64,000 nucleotides of DNA, taken from contig CM019064.1 in assembly GCA_009667805.1 (NCBI GenBank), forward strand, positions 384,449,049 to 384,513,048. The letters run 5' to 3'. Below, one piece after another: positions 21,303 to 32,504 of the stretch (its first letter is position 1; the number at the start of each line of letters is the position of its first letter). The notes below the pieces were generated by a model. That model was not told where the DNA came from and did not search any database. It saw nothing but the letters and a program-made list of their open reading frames with translations. Source of the DNA: Leptobrachium leishanense (taxonomy: Eukaryota > Chordata > Amphibia > Anura > Megophryidae). The position numbers were made by a program, and so were the translations under genes.

Positions 21303-21729
21303 GGCTGGGGTCAGACGAACGCAGTGTGAATCTGCGTTTAGCCGCACTTTATTACGGCCGTGGTAGCAGCAAATGACGTCCAACGCAGGCCCACACACGA
21401 AGTACGGACGCCCGAAGGTTCGGCTGCGCAACGCAAGCGGCAAACAAACGCATTTTTGCAAGATTGCCGAACCGCTAGTACTGATGTACAGAGTTCGCTG
21501 CGTCCGCATAGCGGCGGGTGTGCATGATTAGGAGACGTCAGACGCTGCTCATGTACGGCTCGCATAACGTCCAGACACCCAAAGTTTCCTGGTTTGGATC
21601 CGTAAAAAATCACCTCCAAAATTGCTTATCGTATGAGCGCTATCGTGTCTTCCGTGAAAAAATGCGTTCCGACGCATCAACGCACTTTTTGACGGTAGAC
21701 GTGAAAAATGCGTTCGTCTGACCCTAGCC
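21303..21729 (-). mobile_element. 427-bp Harbinger-like MITE, second copy
   Basis: The ends GGCTGGGGTCAGACGAACGC and TTCGTCTGACCCTAGCC are flanked by TAA on both sides (21300-21302 and 21730-21732). It has the same length as the copy at 11523-11949 and is in the opposite orientation. Its interior is CpG-rich with inverted ACGCA and TGCGT motifs. No coding content. Confidence 0.8.
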
Positions 21730-21732
21730 TAA

Positions 21733-22552
21733 GATGGCACTTTATTTAAAACACTGTTCATCAACCCACATTCAATGGATCTTCCCAGCAACAATGAACA
21801 AGGTCTAAAGCATAAGATGTCGCTGGCAAATCTGTGGAATAGGACTTGACGGGATTGATAATCCCCCGACTGTACAGACATACTCGTCTCACCTGTGACT
21901 GTACCTATAAGAATTCTAAAATGAATTAAGGTGCTAGGTGGGGCGCCCCGTGGTCTCGTAAAGGCTAAGCAAGGGTTGGACCCCCAGGGTACATAGATGC
22001 ACGTAAACAATAAACTGTGATTCACCTACGTGTGTTCTCAAATGGGAATCCTGTGTGTCTGCTGCCGAGCTGTGAGTGCCTCTAGGTGTGCCTGGGCTTG
22101 TCCGACCCATGTCAAGAAGCAGACAGTTACCATTTAAAAACCTGATGATCAGAAGAAGTGTTGAAAGACGCACTGAGAACTACCTGTCCTCCTGTTGGAA
22201 GCACCACCCTTCAGTCTCAGAGCCAGAACAGAAAGTACCTTGGCTGAGGCCTTGGTTTTGTCTCCTGCATCTGTCTTTCTGTCTTCTTTTTCTAAAGAAA
22301 AGAATTGAAAGATGTCCCTCATTACACGGTTCAACAGCCTGAGGCTCTGTGGACGTCGAACGGCTACGGTTTCCATATTCAAAATCCCTGCCTTAAAGGG
22401 AGGGCTATAGGTGGGACAGGGGGGAAATTGCCCTCTGTGCCGCTGCCGCTAGCATACAGGGGTTGCGGACAACTACACATTCTAACTACACAACTATCAT
22501 CATTCTCCTACTGATTAAATCCTGTATTAGTGACAACTAAACATCTAATAAT
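21733..22552. other. No feature recognised
   Basis: Unique-looking DNA with several short open frames, none with a recognisable domain. Confidence 0.4.
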
Positions 22553-22804
22553 ACTATGCTCAGTGGCGTCACTAGGGTCGGTGTCACCCGGTGCGGTAAT
22601 TTATGGTGTCACCCCCCCCCCCCCCGAGTTTTTCAGATTTTTTTTTAACTACTCTTACTCCTAAATCAGTACTCCCATATAACACTGAATGCTCATACAC
22701 ACAGCGCACATTACTGTGAGGTTTATTGCTGTGGAGCTCTCTCATATGCTCACACAACTTTTTGCCAACTGCCAGCAAGTACGTTGCCTGTTCGAAGGCA
22801 GTGA

Positions 22805-24590
22805 AAGCACACATGGATATATATTGCCCCCAGCAGCTCACCCATGGATATATATTGCCCCAGTTCACATATGGATATATTGCGCCTCAGCTCACATATG
22901 GATATATTGCGCCTCAGCTCACACATGGATATATTGCCCCAGACCAGCTCACATATGGATATATTGCGCCTCAGCTCACATATGGATATATTGCGCCTCA
23001 GCTCACACATGGATATATTGCCCCAGACCAGCTCACACATGGATATATTGCCCCAGACCAGCTCACACATGGATATATTGCCCCAGACCAGCTCACACAT
23101 GGATATATTGCCCCAGACCAGCTCACACATGGATATATTGCCCCAGACCAGCTCACACATGGATATTGCCCCAGCTCTCATGGATATTGCCCCCAGCACA
23201 CATGGATATGCCCCAGCTCCTCTCATGGATATTGCCCCAGCTCCTCTCATGTATATACTGCCCCAGCTGCTCTCATTGATAATGCTCCAGCTGCTCTCAT
23301 GGATTTGCCCCAGCTCATGGATATACTGCCCCAGCAGCTCATGGATATACTGCCCCAGCAGCTCATGGATATACTGCCCCAGCAGCTCATGGATATGCCC
23401 CAGCAGCTCATGGATATGCCCCAGCAGCTCATGGATATGCCCCAGCTCATTGATATGCCCCCAGCTCCTCATGGATATGCCCCCAGCTCCTCATGGATAT
23501 GCCCCAGCACCTCATGGATATGCCCCAGCACCTCATGGATTTGCCCCAGCACCTCATGGATTTGCCCCAGCTCCTCATGGATATGCCCCAGGCCCCCATG
23601 GATTTGCCCCAGCAGCTCATGGATTTGCCCCAGCAGCTCATGGATTTGCCCCAGCTCCTCATGGATTTGCCCCAGCAGCTCATGGATTTGCCCCAGCTCC
23701 TCATAGATTTGCCCCAGCTCCTCATGGATATGCCCCAGCTCCTCATGGATATGCCCCAGCACCTCATGGATTTGCCCCAGCAGCTTATGGATTTGCCCCA
23801 GCAGCTTATGGATTTGCCCCAGCTCCTCATGGATTTGCCCCAGCTCCTCATGGATTTGCCCCAGCAGCTTATGGATTTGCCCCAGCAGCTCATGGATTTG
23901 CCCCAGCAGCTTATGGATTTGCCCCAGCTCCTCATGGATATGCCCCAGCAGCTCATGGATTTGCCCCAGCAGGTTATGGATTTGCCCCAGCTCCTCATGG
24001 ATATGCCCCAGCAGCTCATGGATATGCCCCAGCACCTCATGGATTTGCCCCAGCTCCTCATGGATATGCCCCAGCAGGTTATGGATTTGCCCCAGGCCCC
24101 CATGGATTTGCCCCAGCAGCTTATGGATTTGCCCCAGCAGTTTATGGATTTGCCCCAGCTCCTCATGGATTTGCCCCAGCTCCTCATGGATTTGCCCCAG
24201 CAGCTTATGGATTTGCCCCAGCAGCTCATGGATTTGCCCCAGCAGCTTATGGATTTGCCCCAGCAGCTCATGGATTTGCCCCAGCAGCTTATGGATTTGC
24301 CCCAGCTCCTCATGGACATGCCCCAGCTCCTCATGGATATGCCCCAGCTCCTCATGGATTTGCCCCAGCAGCTTATGGATTTGCCCCAGCTCCTCATGGA
24401 TATGCCCCAGCTCCTCATGGATATGCCCCAGCTCCTCATGGATATGCCCCAGCTCCTCATGGATTTGCCCCAGCTCCTCATGGATATGCCCCAGCAGCTC
24501 ATGGATTTGCCCCAGCAGGTTATGGATTTGCCCCAGGCCCCCATGGATTTGCCCCAGCAGCTCATGGATTTGCCCCAGCTCACCTCCTGG
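22805..24590 (+). repeat. 21-bp (up to 30-bp) CATGGAT..TGCCCCAG minisatellite
   Basis: More than 70 units are present. The first third has 21-30 bp units such as CACATGGATATATTGCCCC then AGACCAGCT. The rest is mostly 21-bp CATGGATTTGCCCCAG then CAGCT or CTCCT, with ATATG variants. Repeat boundaries shift in multiples of three, so both strands are open for hundreds of codons (up to 589) with no stop. Unit variants alternate in patches, suggesting stepwise unequal exchange. Confidence 0.95.
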
Positions 24591-24646
24591 TCCTGGTCCC
24601 AGCACATGGATAGCGGCCCAGGCAGCACCTCTCCGCCGCGTTTTTC

Positions 24647-24786
24647 GCTCCTTCTGAGCGTCCGGCGGCACGCAGCTTGGGCGCTCGTCTGGGGGAGCCA
24701 CGTGACCAGCCGCGATTGGCTGGTGACGTATTTCCTCCAGGCGAGCGCCGAAGCTGCATGCTTCGGACGCTCGCACGGAGCGAATA
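24647..24786. repeat. GC-rich hairpin block
   Basis: An inner inverted repeat, GGCGCTCGTCTGGGGGAGCC with ACGTGACCAGCC, pairs across a short loop with GGCTGGTGACGTATTTCC and CAGGCGAGCGCC. Outer arms CGTCCGG / CCGGACG-like extend it. The inner arm is shared, with few changes, with the hairpin at 45453-45600 in another hAT. Confidence 0.75.
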
Positions 24787-24910
24787 CGCGGCGGTGGCGG
24801 GCGGTGGGTGAGACACCCGCCCTTAGGGTGACGGTGTCACCCTAAAGGCGGGTGTCACCTGGTGCGGGCCGCACCCACCGCCCCCACGTTACGACGCCAC
24901 TGACTATGCT

Positions 24911-25440
24911 ATTAAAGTGTCCTGCTTTTTTTTATAGATTTGCTTTAAAATATCTAAAATATTAACTTAAAAAGAGTTTGGATGGTGTCAATGATTGGCT
25001 TCAGTCTCAAAAAGCTATTTGTATGAACTCGCTCCGACACATGTCAAAGCTTTCCCTCCTCCTGCGCGGTGGCCCTCATGGTTGATGTAGTCAATGATTT
25101 TTGAGGTGGATCTGTCATGGTCTGGTTTTGCAGCAAAATCATCCCGTTGGAAAACACGTTTCCCAGGATTTCTACTTCATGCTGCCTTTTCGTGTTCTGT
25201 AACCCACATTTTGACGTTTTTCATACTTATGTTCTTACGAGTAGCTTTCTAGCCCAGAATAAGCCACTGAGAGCTGTCTACATAATGAGAATCTTCTTTA
25301 TCACACACCATAAACTTAGAAATTCAATCAATGGCAGGGTGACATTATTTTTTACATTTTCTGTGTCATATTCACTGTGTATCGCTTTTTTAGACCGGTT
25401 TCACTTTTTCTGCGCATCTTTTGTTATCCGCCTCTCACAC
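24911..25440. other. No feature recognised
   Basis: AT-rich unique-looking DNA. A 129-codon open frame at 25117 has no recognisable domain and overlaps the start of the next transposon. Confidence 0.4.
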
Positions 25441-26774
25441 TTAGGGCCGTATTACAAAGCTGGTGCTAACTTAGCCAGAGCTGCTGTAAATTTAGCAACT
25501 CCATAGACTATGGGCAGGATTACAAAGTGCCCACTAAGGGACGATAAGGTGGAAAACATGCGCCTGCAGCATTCTCCATGGCGTCCCCGTTTTAGTGATA
25601 TTATGGTGCAAATCCAGCAGCCTACCCGTAATGCAGCGCTAAGCCTCAGGATGCTCGAGGCAGCGTTAAGCGCCGCCGCAAGCATCCCATCCATGGAGTC
25701 TATAGGACTCCATTGAGCATTCGACTGCTGGCCACATGACCTGCAGGATCACGCCTCTCGCGAGATCCGGTAGGTCGGCGGAGTGATTGCGGAGAGAGAC
25801 TGGGGACTTTTTTCCTTCAGTCTCCTTCTGCTCCCAGCGGCAAGAAGCAGCAGATCAAGCCGCCATTCTTGCCGTGGGATGGAGGTGAGTAGGCGATTTT
25901 TGGGGTTTTCATCAGCTGGTGCTGACTGATTCCACAGAAGCGGTATCCGTTAGCACCAGGTCCTAGCTGTTTTCATTGATTTTTTCTTACTAGAGACTAC
26001 CCTATTGTTAAGGACACTTACTGAGGAAGCCGGTAGACGAAAACGCGTTCTAGTGATCCTTACTTAAGGGTGTTCACTATTTTACATGCTTTTTATGCAC
26101 TTTTTTTATTGCTTTACCATAATGGCTTGTTATTTTATATGAATAAATTACAATTTATATTATTAGAAATTTGTCTTGCTGCTTATTTTAAAAGACTTAT
26201 TTTGCTTTGAGTATTATATATATTAGGATTAACTCCTCCCTACCCGGGGACCTAACCTATGCAGTGACCCAGTACTTCTACCAGAGGAATCCACTACTAA
26301 GAAGGAGGAATAAGAACCCGCAAACTACTGTACTTGAAATATAAGTATTCATTTCATTTTTTTGGAGTGCTTTCCTTGGTGCTAAATCACCTAATACGTA
26401 TTCATATTCGTTGTGCAAATCGCTGTTATACAGAGTGTATGCTAATAATGTACTAAACACTGTTAAGGTGCGCCTGGAATATTTTGTTTTTCCTGGTCCT
26501 AACTGTGGGTAACTTTTCAGTTAACCGCAGCTTGGCATAATTAGTGTCAGGACTTTGTAATCCTAACGCTAATTAACTCTTTCCGCTCCCCATGTTAAGC
26601 ATAGAGAGCGTACAGTAAGCTCGTGCTGAAAAGTGCAAGCTCCATATCGCTAACAGGTTTTTTTAACTGGTTAGCGTTCGGAACGTAACATGGTCGTCCT
26701 GCGCTAGGATCACTTAACCCAGGACATTGTGCGAAGGATGAAATGCTGCCCCCCCAAAAAAACAAACAACAAAA

Positions 26775-26910
26775 AAAAACACGCAGTGTGTATGAGCGTA
26801 TCACAGTGCGCCACAGCAATAAAATTCATACACACCGTACATTAAAATTTTATTGCTGTGGCGCTCTGTGATACAGTAATGTGCAGTGTGTATGAGCGTA
26901 TAACAGTGCT
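26775..26910. repeat. 55-bp modules, both orientations
   Basis: Units containing GTATCACAGTGCGCCACAGC and, inverted, TTTATTGCTGTGGCGCTCTG lie head to head here, immediately before the minisatellite. Confidence 0.7.
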
Positions 26911-26989
26911 GCATAGTGTTAGATTTTAATTTTTATACTCATACTTGTACTGCTAATAGTAAGTTAAACACACAGAATTTTATGCACCA

Positions 26990-27448
26990 GCAGTCAGCAG
27001 AGCCCAGAATGTCACATACCCAGCAGAGCCCAGAATGTCACATACCCAGCAGAGCCCAGAATTTTACATACTCAGCAGAGCCCAGAATTTCTCATACCCA
27101 GCAGAGCCCAGAATTTTACATACCCAGCAGAGCCCAGAATTTTACATACCCAGCAGAGCCCAGAATTTCTCATACCCAGCAGAGCCCAGAATTTTACATA
27201 CCCAGCAGAGCCCAGAATTTCTCATACCCAGCAGAGCCCAGAATTTTACATACCCAGCAGAGCCCAGAATTTTACATACCCAGCAGAGCCCAGAATTTCT
27301 CATACCCAGCAGAGCCCAGAATTTTACATACCCAGCAGAGCCCAGAATTTCACATACCCAGCAGAGCCCAGAATTTGACATACCCAGCAGGGCCCAGAAT
27401 GTCACATACCCAGCAGAGCCCAGAATGTCACGTACCCAGCAGAGCCTT
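26990..27448 (+). repeat. 27-bp CAGCAGAGCCCAGAAT minisatellite
   Basis: About 17 units of CAGCAGAGCCCAGAATTT followed by TACATACC or variants; period 27. All frames across it read as repeating SRAQN, PEFYI or AEPRI patterns, which are artefacts. The first and last units carry GTCACATACC variants, so the array edges differ from its centre. Confidence 0.95.
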
Positions 27449-27730
27449 CTATTGAGTCCAGCAGCAGGGCCCGGTGGGAACTGGAGGACCGAGGCGAGGA
27501 TCCCTCTGCCTGCCCACCCACACGACACGCTGCGGCGTCTTGATCCCGCGCTGGCCGTCTGGACTAGACACATGCGTGTGGGTCAGGGTGGGCGCGTTCA
27601 GCGGTGGCACTCGTGACGGTGATGCGGCGCATCAAAAAATAGTGCACTGCAGCGGCCGCAGCTCCGCTGTCAAATTCCACCGCCTGGAGCAAGTGCTCCA
27701 CACTGCTCCATCGTCGGGCCGCACCTGACT
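27449..27730. repeat. GC-rich block downstream of minisatellite
   Basis: GC-rich DNA with an imperfect inverted repeat (CTGCCCACCCACACGACACG against CATGCGTGTGGGTCAGGGTG). It occupies the same relative place as the hairpin blocks at 24647 and 45453. No supported gene. Confidence 0.5.
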
Positions 27731-27862
27731 TAACCTAATGTTAACTCTCACACAGCTGACTGCTAACATTAGCGTTTAGTATGTAATAGGGCCCTATAAT
27801 GGCTCTGGTAAGTTTACAACTGCTCTGGTTAAGTTAGCACCAGCTTTGTAATACTGCCCTTA

Positions 27863-28163
27863 GTGAGGATAATGCGGTGCAACGTGCTGTAGGCCTGCAA
27901 AGCATTAAAGCTGCTGTTAGTGTTTGCTCTATTTAATTACATCAGTGTTTTAATCTTTCTATTCACATTTACTTTTCTCATCTTCATTTTACACCGTCCA
28001 CAAATATGGCTATGGACAGTCTTTGAAAGTCTCATTCTTTTACCTTTATGTTCTGTATGCCATATAATAACGCACACTAACGTTTCAAACCTGACATCTC
28101 AGAAAGTGTTTAGAAATAAAAGTCCTATTGCAAGGCCTGTTACAACTTAACCAAGCCTATATA
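27863..28163. other. No feature recognised
   Basis: Unique-looking DNA. Confidence 0.4.
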
Positions 28164-28346
28164 CAATGGTTCCCAAACCTGTCCTCAGGTCCACCTACCA
28201 GGTCAGGTTTGCCAGATATGTGAAGCACAGCACAGGTGATATGATTTACTGCTCAGTGATTGCAGGATTCAGTCTGCATTTCCCCAAGGCAATCCTTAAA
28301 ACCTGGCCTGTTAGGGGAATTTGAGGAGCAGCGTTGGGAATCACTG
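28164..28346. mobile_element. 183-bp hAT-like MITE (CCCAAACCTGTCCTCAGG family)
   Basis: Landmarks GGTTCCCAAACCTGTCCTCA, GAAGCACAGCACAGGTGATA and TGCAGGATTCAGTCTGCATT, and an end TTGGGAATCACTG, match the MITE split at 34468/41194. The inverted ends and CA..TG borders fit a small hAT derivative. The target duplication is not preserved. Confidence 0.65.
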
Positions 28347-28821
28347 CTCTCCAACAGCAGTTGGTGTAAACGCTAGTGATGCGCAGCCTGTAGCCTGTAA
28401 GTGTGGCTGGCTTGGCTGAGCCTTATGGGAATAGTTTTTGTTGGATTACTCTGCAATGTTATATGTGCACAGTTGGGTGAGTGTCTAGAGCTCAGTGTCT
28501 CAGATTCACAATCTGTGCGGCTTTCTAATCAGAAGCAGTTTTCACACTTAAACCTTTCCGGCTTTTGATGTCAAGGTTTCTCCTCTCCAGATGTGCAGTC
28601 TTTGCGGTCTCGCTAACATTTACACATGCACACGCATGTCATGCAAGCATGCTGGTAATACCTGGCCTCACCCTCTCTTAGTCTCTCTGCTACGCACACC
28701 GGTCAAACCTGTTTATAGACCTGGGGCTGTTTACCTGTATTTCTCAAGTCTTCCTACAGCAGCTGCTTACTTCACCTCACTCTTTCTATATGTCTTAAAA
28801 TGCTCTGTGTGCACAAAACAC
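28347..28821. other. No feature recognised
   Basis: Unique-looking DNA leading into the microsatellite. The open frame at 28591 runs on into the repeat and shows no domain. Confidence 0.4.
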
Positions 28822-28858
28822 TTATCTACCTACCTATCTACTTATCTATCTATCTCTG

Positions 28859-28930
<72 letters not shown>

Positions 28931-28978
28931 CTCCTATCTATCTATCTATCTATCTCTCTATATCTATCTATCTCTCTA

Positions 28979-29011
<33 letters not shown>

Positions 29012-29012
29012 G

Positions 29013-29065
<53 letters not shown>

Positions 29066-29111
29066 ATCTATCTATCTCTCTATATCTATCTATCTATCTT
29101 CTATCTATCTA

Positions 29112-29180
<69 letters not shown>

Positions 29181-29399
29181 CTATCTATCTATCTATCTCA
29201 CTATCTATCTCTCTCTCTCTATCTATCTCAATACCTCTATCTATCTATCTATCTATCTATCTCTCTCTATCTATATCTATCTCTCTCTCTATCTATCTAT
29301 CTATCTTCTATCTATCTATCTCACTATCTATCTCTCTTTCTCTCTATCTATCTATCTCTATCTATCTCAATACCTCTATCTATCTATCTGTCTATCTGA

Positions 29400-29449
<50 letters not shown>

Positions 29450-29467
29450 GTCTATCTGTCTATCTGA

Positions 29468-29530
<63 letters not shown>

Positions 29531-29562
29531 ACTATCTGACTATCTATCTCTATCCATCTATC

Positions 29563-29594
<32 letters not shown>

Positions 29595-29682
29595 CCTATC
29601 TATCTACAGTATATATCCATCTCTCTACCGCTACCTGTTTATTTATCTATATTTCTGTTTATCTATCTACCTATCTAAGTAA
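28822..29682 (+). repeat. (ATCT)n microsatellite
   Basis: About 860 bp of tetranucleotide ATCT (GATA on the other strand), interrupted by CTCT, GTCT, ACTG and CCTC variants. It produces long Ile/Tyr/Leu/Ser frames that are not genes. Patches of TCTCTCTATATC recur, showing higher-order duplication. Confidence 0.97.
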
Positions 29683-29689
29683 TTTTGCA

Positions 29690-30098
29690 TTTGCAAAATC
29701 ACATAACATGCTCTAAACCCCCTCCCCATTACATCCCATACTCACTCTCATCCCGCAGTGAAGAGAGAGGCACGATCTGCTGTTTCCTCTCATCGCGTGC
29801 ATTGTGAGACTGGGAACAAATAGTTCCTAGTCTCCCTCTGCGATACATCTGCAGCGCTGTGTGGTCTTGCAAAAGTGAGCTCGCAGCTGGAAAGCAAGGC
29901 TCCAATAGAGTCCATAAGCCGATACACACGGCGGAGCGCTGCGTCTCTGACGGTATCGGACAGCCTCGCTCTTAATTAATAAAAAGCCTACTCCAGAATA
30001 CGAACGGTAAAATGGAGGCGGTAAGGAAAATCTGCAGGTGCAGAACTGATTTACCTGCTTACCATCTCCATTTTGCCATCAATTATGGAATAGGGCCC
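29690..30098 (-). mobile_element. Harbinger-like MITE
   Basis: The right end GGAATAGGGCCC and the interior (AAATGGAG, CAGTCTCACAATGCACGC, GGATGAGAGTGAGTATGGG, ATTTGCATTTGCAAAATCA on either strand) match the MITE at 46523-46775 in reverse orientation. The microsatellite adjoins its other end, so its left terminus is lost or obscured. Confidence 0.6.
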
Positions 30099-30286
30099 AA
30101 AATGTATACAACACTCGCATGACTCCCATAATATACAAAGTATATACAGCAACCATATGCTGACAGTGTGCTGGTCACCCAAACACTGATGGTGATGCAG
30201 CTTCTTGCAGTCCTAAGGATACCACAGCCCGAAGAGTAATCTGCGCCTGTCACATGGCATCATTTTTATGCATAACGGCTAATCTT

Positions 30287-31097
30287 TAGGGATGTGCGTT
30301 TCGGGTTTCGGAATTTTCACGAAATTTCCCGATTCGTGTCTTCGGATTCGGCCGAATTTCCGAATCGGATCGGACCCGAAAACCGACAGATCCGAAAAGT
30401 TTTCCGAAACTTAATCAAAATTTATTTTTGCTCTATTCATGATTTCGGTTCCATTCGTGATTTCGGTTCCATTTCGGTAATTCTGGACATCGTATATTTA
30501 ACTATTATCGGTTATATCGCTGATTCTGTAAATTTTGTATTTGTAAATGCGTATCACTTGTTTCAGTTTAGCATTTTTTAAATCGTTGTTTCATTTTTTT
30601 GTTCCTTGGCTTTCATACCATTTTTTAATATGATTAAATAAAGTTGTGAAATGTATATTCATAAGAAAAAAAGGATCTTTATTTAATAAAAAAAAAACAC
30701 GATAGAATCGCCAGAATTATCGTATCGACAGAATGAATTATCGGATCCGAAAAACAAACCAAAAATTTATTATAAAAAAATATATAAAGTATAAAAAAAG
30801 TAAACCATAGTAGTTTACGTCAAAACGAATAGAGTTAGACACTTTGAAACGAGGAGAACAGACGTTCCGAAAAAACGAAAATTTCCGAAATTACGAAAAG
30901 TCGATACAAAAAACGAGCAAAGTGACCCGAAAACACGAAAAATGGTCGATATTCCGAAAAAAAAATGTACACGAAAAACGAACCGAACCGAACCGAATCG
31001 AAACAGAAATCGGTCGAAACGAGCCGAATCGAAAATTTTAAACATCCGAACAAATCGAACCGAATCGAACCGAAAAAAAAATCGGTGCACAAGCCTA
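30287..31097. mobile_element. 811-bp hAT MITE (CGAA-rich)
   Basis: A perfect 8-bp duplication CTAATCTT (30279-30286 and 31098-31105) brackets the ends TAGGGATGTGCGTTTCGG and, inverted, TAGGCTTGTGCACCGAT. The interior is packed with TTCGG, CCGAA and CGAAA motifs in inverted array, so most of the element folds into one long stem. No transposase. Confidence 0.88.
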
Positions 31098-31105
31098 CTA
31101 ATCTT

Positions 31106-32030
31106 AGCTTTGTAAGGGGTACTCTAAAAATCTAAAAGCGGGCAGTACAGAGGGGTTAATTATTAATCATAAACTGCATAACCTGTATTTCTACAGTTTG
31201 CTGTCACCAGGAGGCAAGAGAAACCTCTCTTCTTCCAATTTGCTCTTATTACTCTTTGGGAGCTTTTTGCAAATTGCTCGGTAAAATAATCAGATTGTTT
31301 CCCCAGGTCATTCATTAGGGTGGAAGGATGGAGTTAGGGGGTGTTGGTAATTTATTGAAAGTTTGTTGTCTGCGCTGCTAGATACTATAGTATGTTATTG
31401 TTCCCGTGTCAGGATGTGGATGCTGCCCGTTCTCAAACAGTGTCCACCTCAAATACAGTGTATAATGCACGTGGGATACCAAGTACTGCCACTGGCAACC
31501 ATTGGCAGAAAGGCAGTCGATTCCCCATGGATTGGTTAAAAACATCAAAAAATGACATCATGATGTTCCTCTTTAGAGTTTTTCCACCTCCTCTGATTTT
31601 CCCTGCTATGGAAGTGTTTCCATGTAAGCTGCTCCTTAATGTGTCATCATTTCCCATAGTAATTAATTTCACTGGAAAAATATAAAGAAAACTGCGTGCA
31701 CATCTCTGGCTGGACACTGCGTGTCTAGCGCTGTTATGTTGTATCTCTTGTTTTCTTTTTTTCCTGATGATGGAGCATATGAGAGTAGAGTTTGTCATCG
31801 TGCCAAGAGGTATAATACGCATCTATACTGTCTGGGTACGTGAAGTGTCCTTTTCACTCACAGCCAAAACTAGAGATAAAACCAAGCTATCACTTGTCAA
31901 AAAATATAAAAAAAAAGCTAAACTGTGAGAATTGTGGGTTATTCAATTACAACATCTAATTTCTCAAAACCTAATGTGTAAGGGATGTGTGTTTTGTTGG
32001 TGTCGGCAGTCTTGGCCCTCTCACGGCTCT
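31106..32030. other. No feature recognised
   Basis: Unique-looking DNA. Short open frames on both strands at 31392-31822 lack any recognisable domain. Confidence 0.4.
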
Positions 32031-32500
32031 ATTCCCTAGCTGGCGGTAACGTCGGCATCTCGATATATAAGCGTTAGTGCCAGGATAAGTGTGTTTAACG
32101 CATGCCACCCATATTACATTACTGACGCTACCTCCGTTAGTAACCCGTTAGCGCATCGTTTTCGCACTAGCTTGTGCGAGCTTACTGTACTTTGCACATC
32201 CTTTACTAACATGGGGGAGCGCAAACGTACATTAGCATTACGATAAGTAAGGTATTACAAAGTGCTAGCGCTAATTCCCACAGGGATGCAGAGAGCCAAA
32301 TGTTAACACCTTCTAAAATCTGGCGCTACATGATTCTGCATTTGCAAAATCATGTAGCGCCCCCTAAACCCACGGCCCAGAAGCACAACCCTCCTTGGAG
32401 TCCATAGGACTCCAGGAGGGGATACTAGTGGTGGCGCAGAACCACTATTACGAGTATCCCTAGTGCTGCGTTCAGGTCAAGGTGCTGAGGTAAAGCCTGC
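32031..32500. mobile_element. Harbinger-like MITE fragment, invaded by L2
   Basis: TGCCAGGATAAGTGTGTTTA, CCGTTAGCGCATCG and GATAAGTAAGGTATTACAAA also occur, with changes, at 53733-54000. A hairpin of TGATTCTGCATTTGCAAAATCA lies at about 32330-32354. The L2 copy begins near 32505, and similar GTTAGCG-type sequence resumes after it (33585-33640). Confidence 0.5.
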
Positions 32501-32504
32501 CCCG

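Larger units (their letters stand above)
22561..24902. mobile_element. hAT container element with giant minisatellite
   Basis: The insertion is bounded by a perfect 8-bp duplication ACTATGCT (22553-22560 and 24903-24910). Its ends are CAGTGGCGTCACTAGG and, inverted, CAGTGGCGTCGTAACG, which is a hAT-type terminus. Inside, in order, are a fragment of the 55-bp module (about 22690-22750), a short piece resembling family A MITE interior (GCCAACTGCCAGCAAGTACG), a 1.8-kb minisatellite and a GC-rich hairpin. No transposase is present, so it depends on an outside hAT enzyme. Confidence 0.9.
25444..27859. mobile_element. Harbinger-like container element with 27-bp minisatellite
   Basis: The ends GGGCCGTATTACAAAGCTGG and, inverted, GGGCAGTATTACAAAGCTGG continue through TGCTAACTTA and are flanked by TTA (25441-25443 and 27860-27862). 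This fits PIF/Harbinger. Inside are a region with TAATCCTAACGCTAATTAAC motifs, inverted 55-bp modules (about 26775-26910), a minisatellite and a GC-rich block. No transposase is encoded. Confidence 0.8.

Noticed and set aside
24580..24816. Basic GC-rich open frame after the minisatellite
   Set aside because: It reads through the GC hairpin shared with another hAT and shows no coding bias or domain.
22726..24845. Very long open frames (up to 589 codons) on both strands
   Set aside because: They arise because the minisatellite unit is 21 bp with length changes in multiples of three; translation is a monotonous repeat in every frame and strand, with no start context or domain.
26916..27616. Open frames of 143-193 codons across the 27-bp array
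   Set aside because: Periodic artefacts of a minisatellite whose unit length is a multiple of three.
28591..29682. 363-codon Ile/Tyr/Ser/Leu-rich frame
   Set aside because: It is translation of an (ATCT)n microsatellite.
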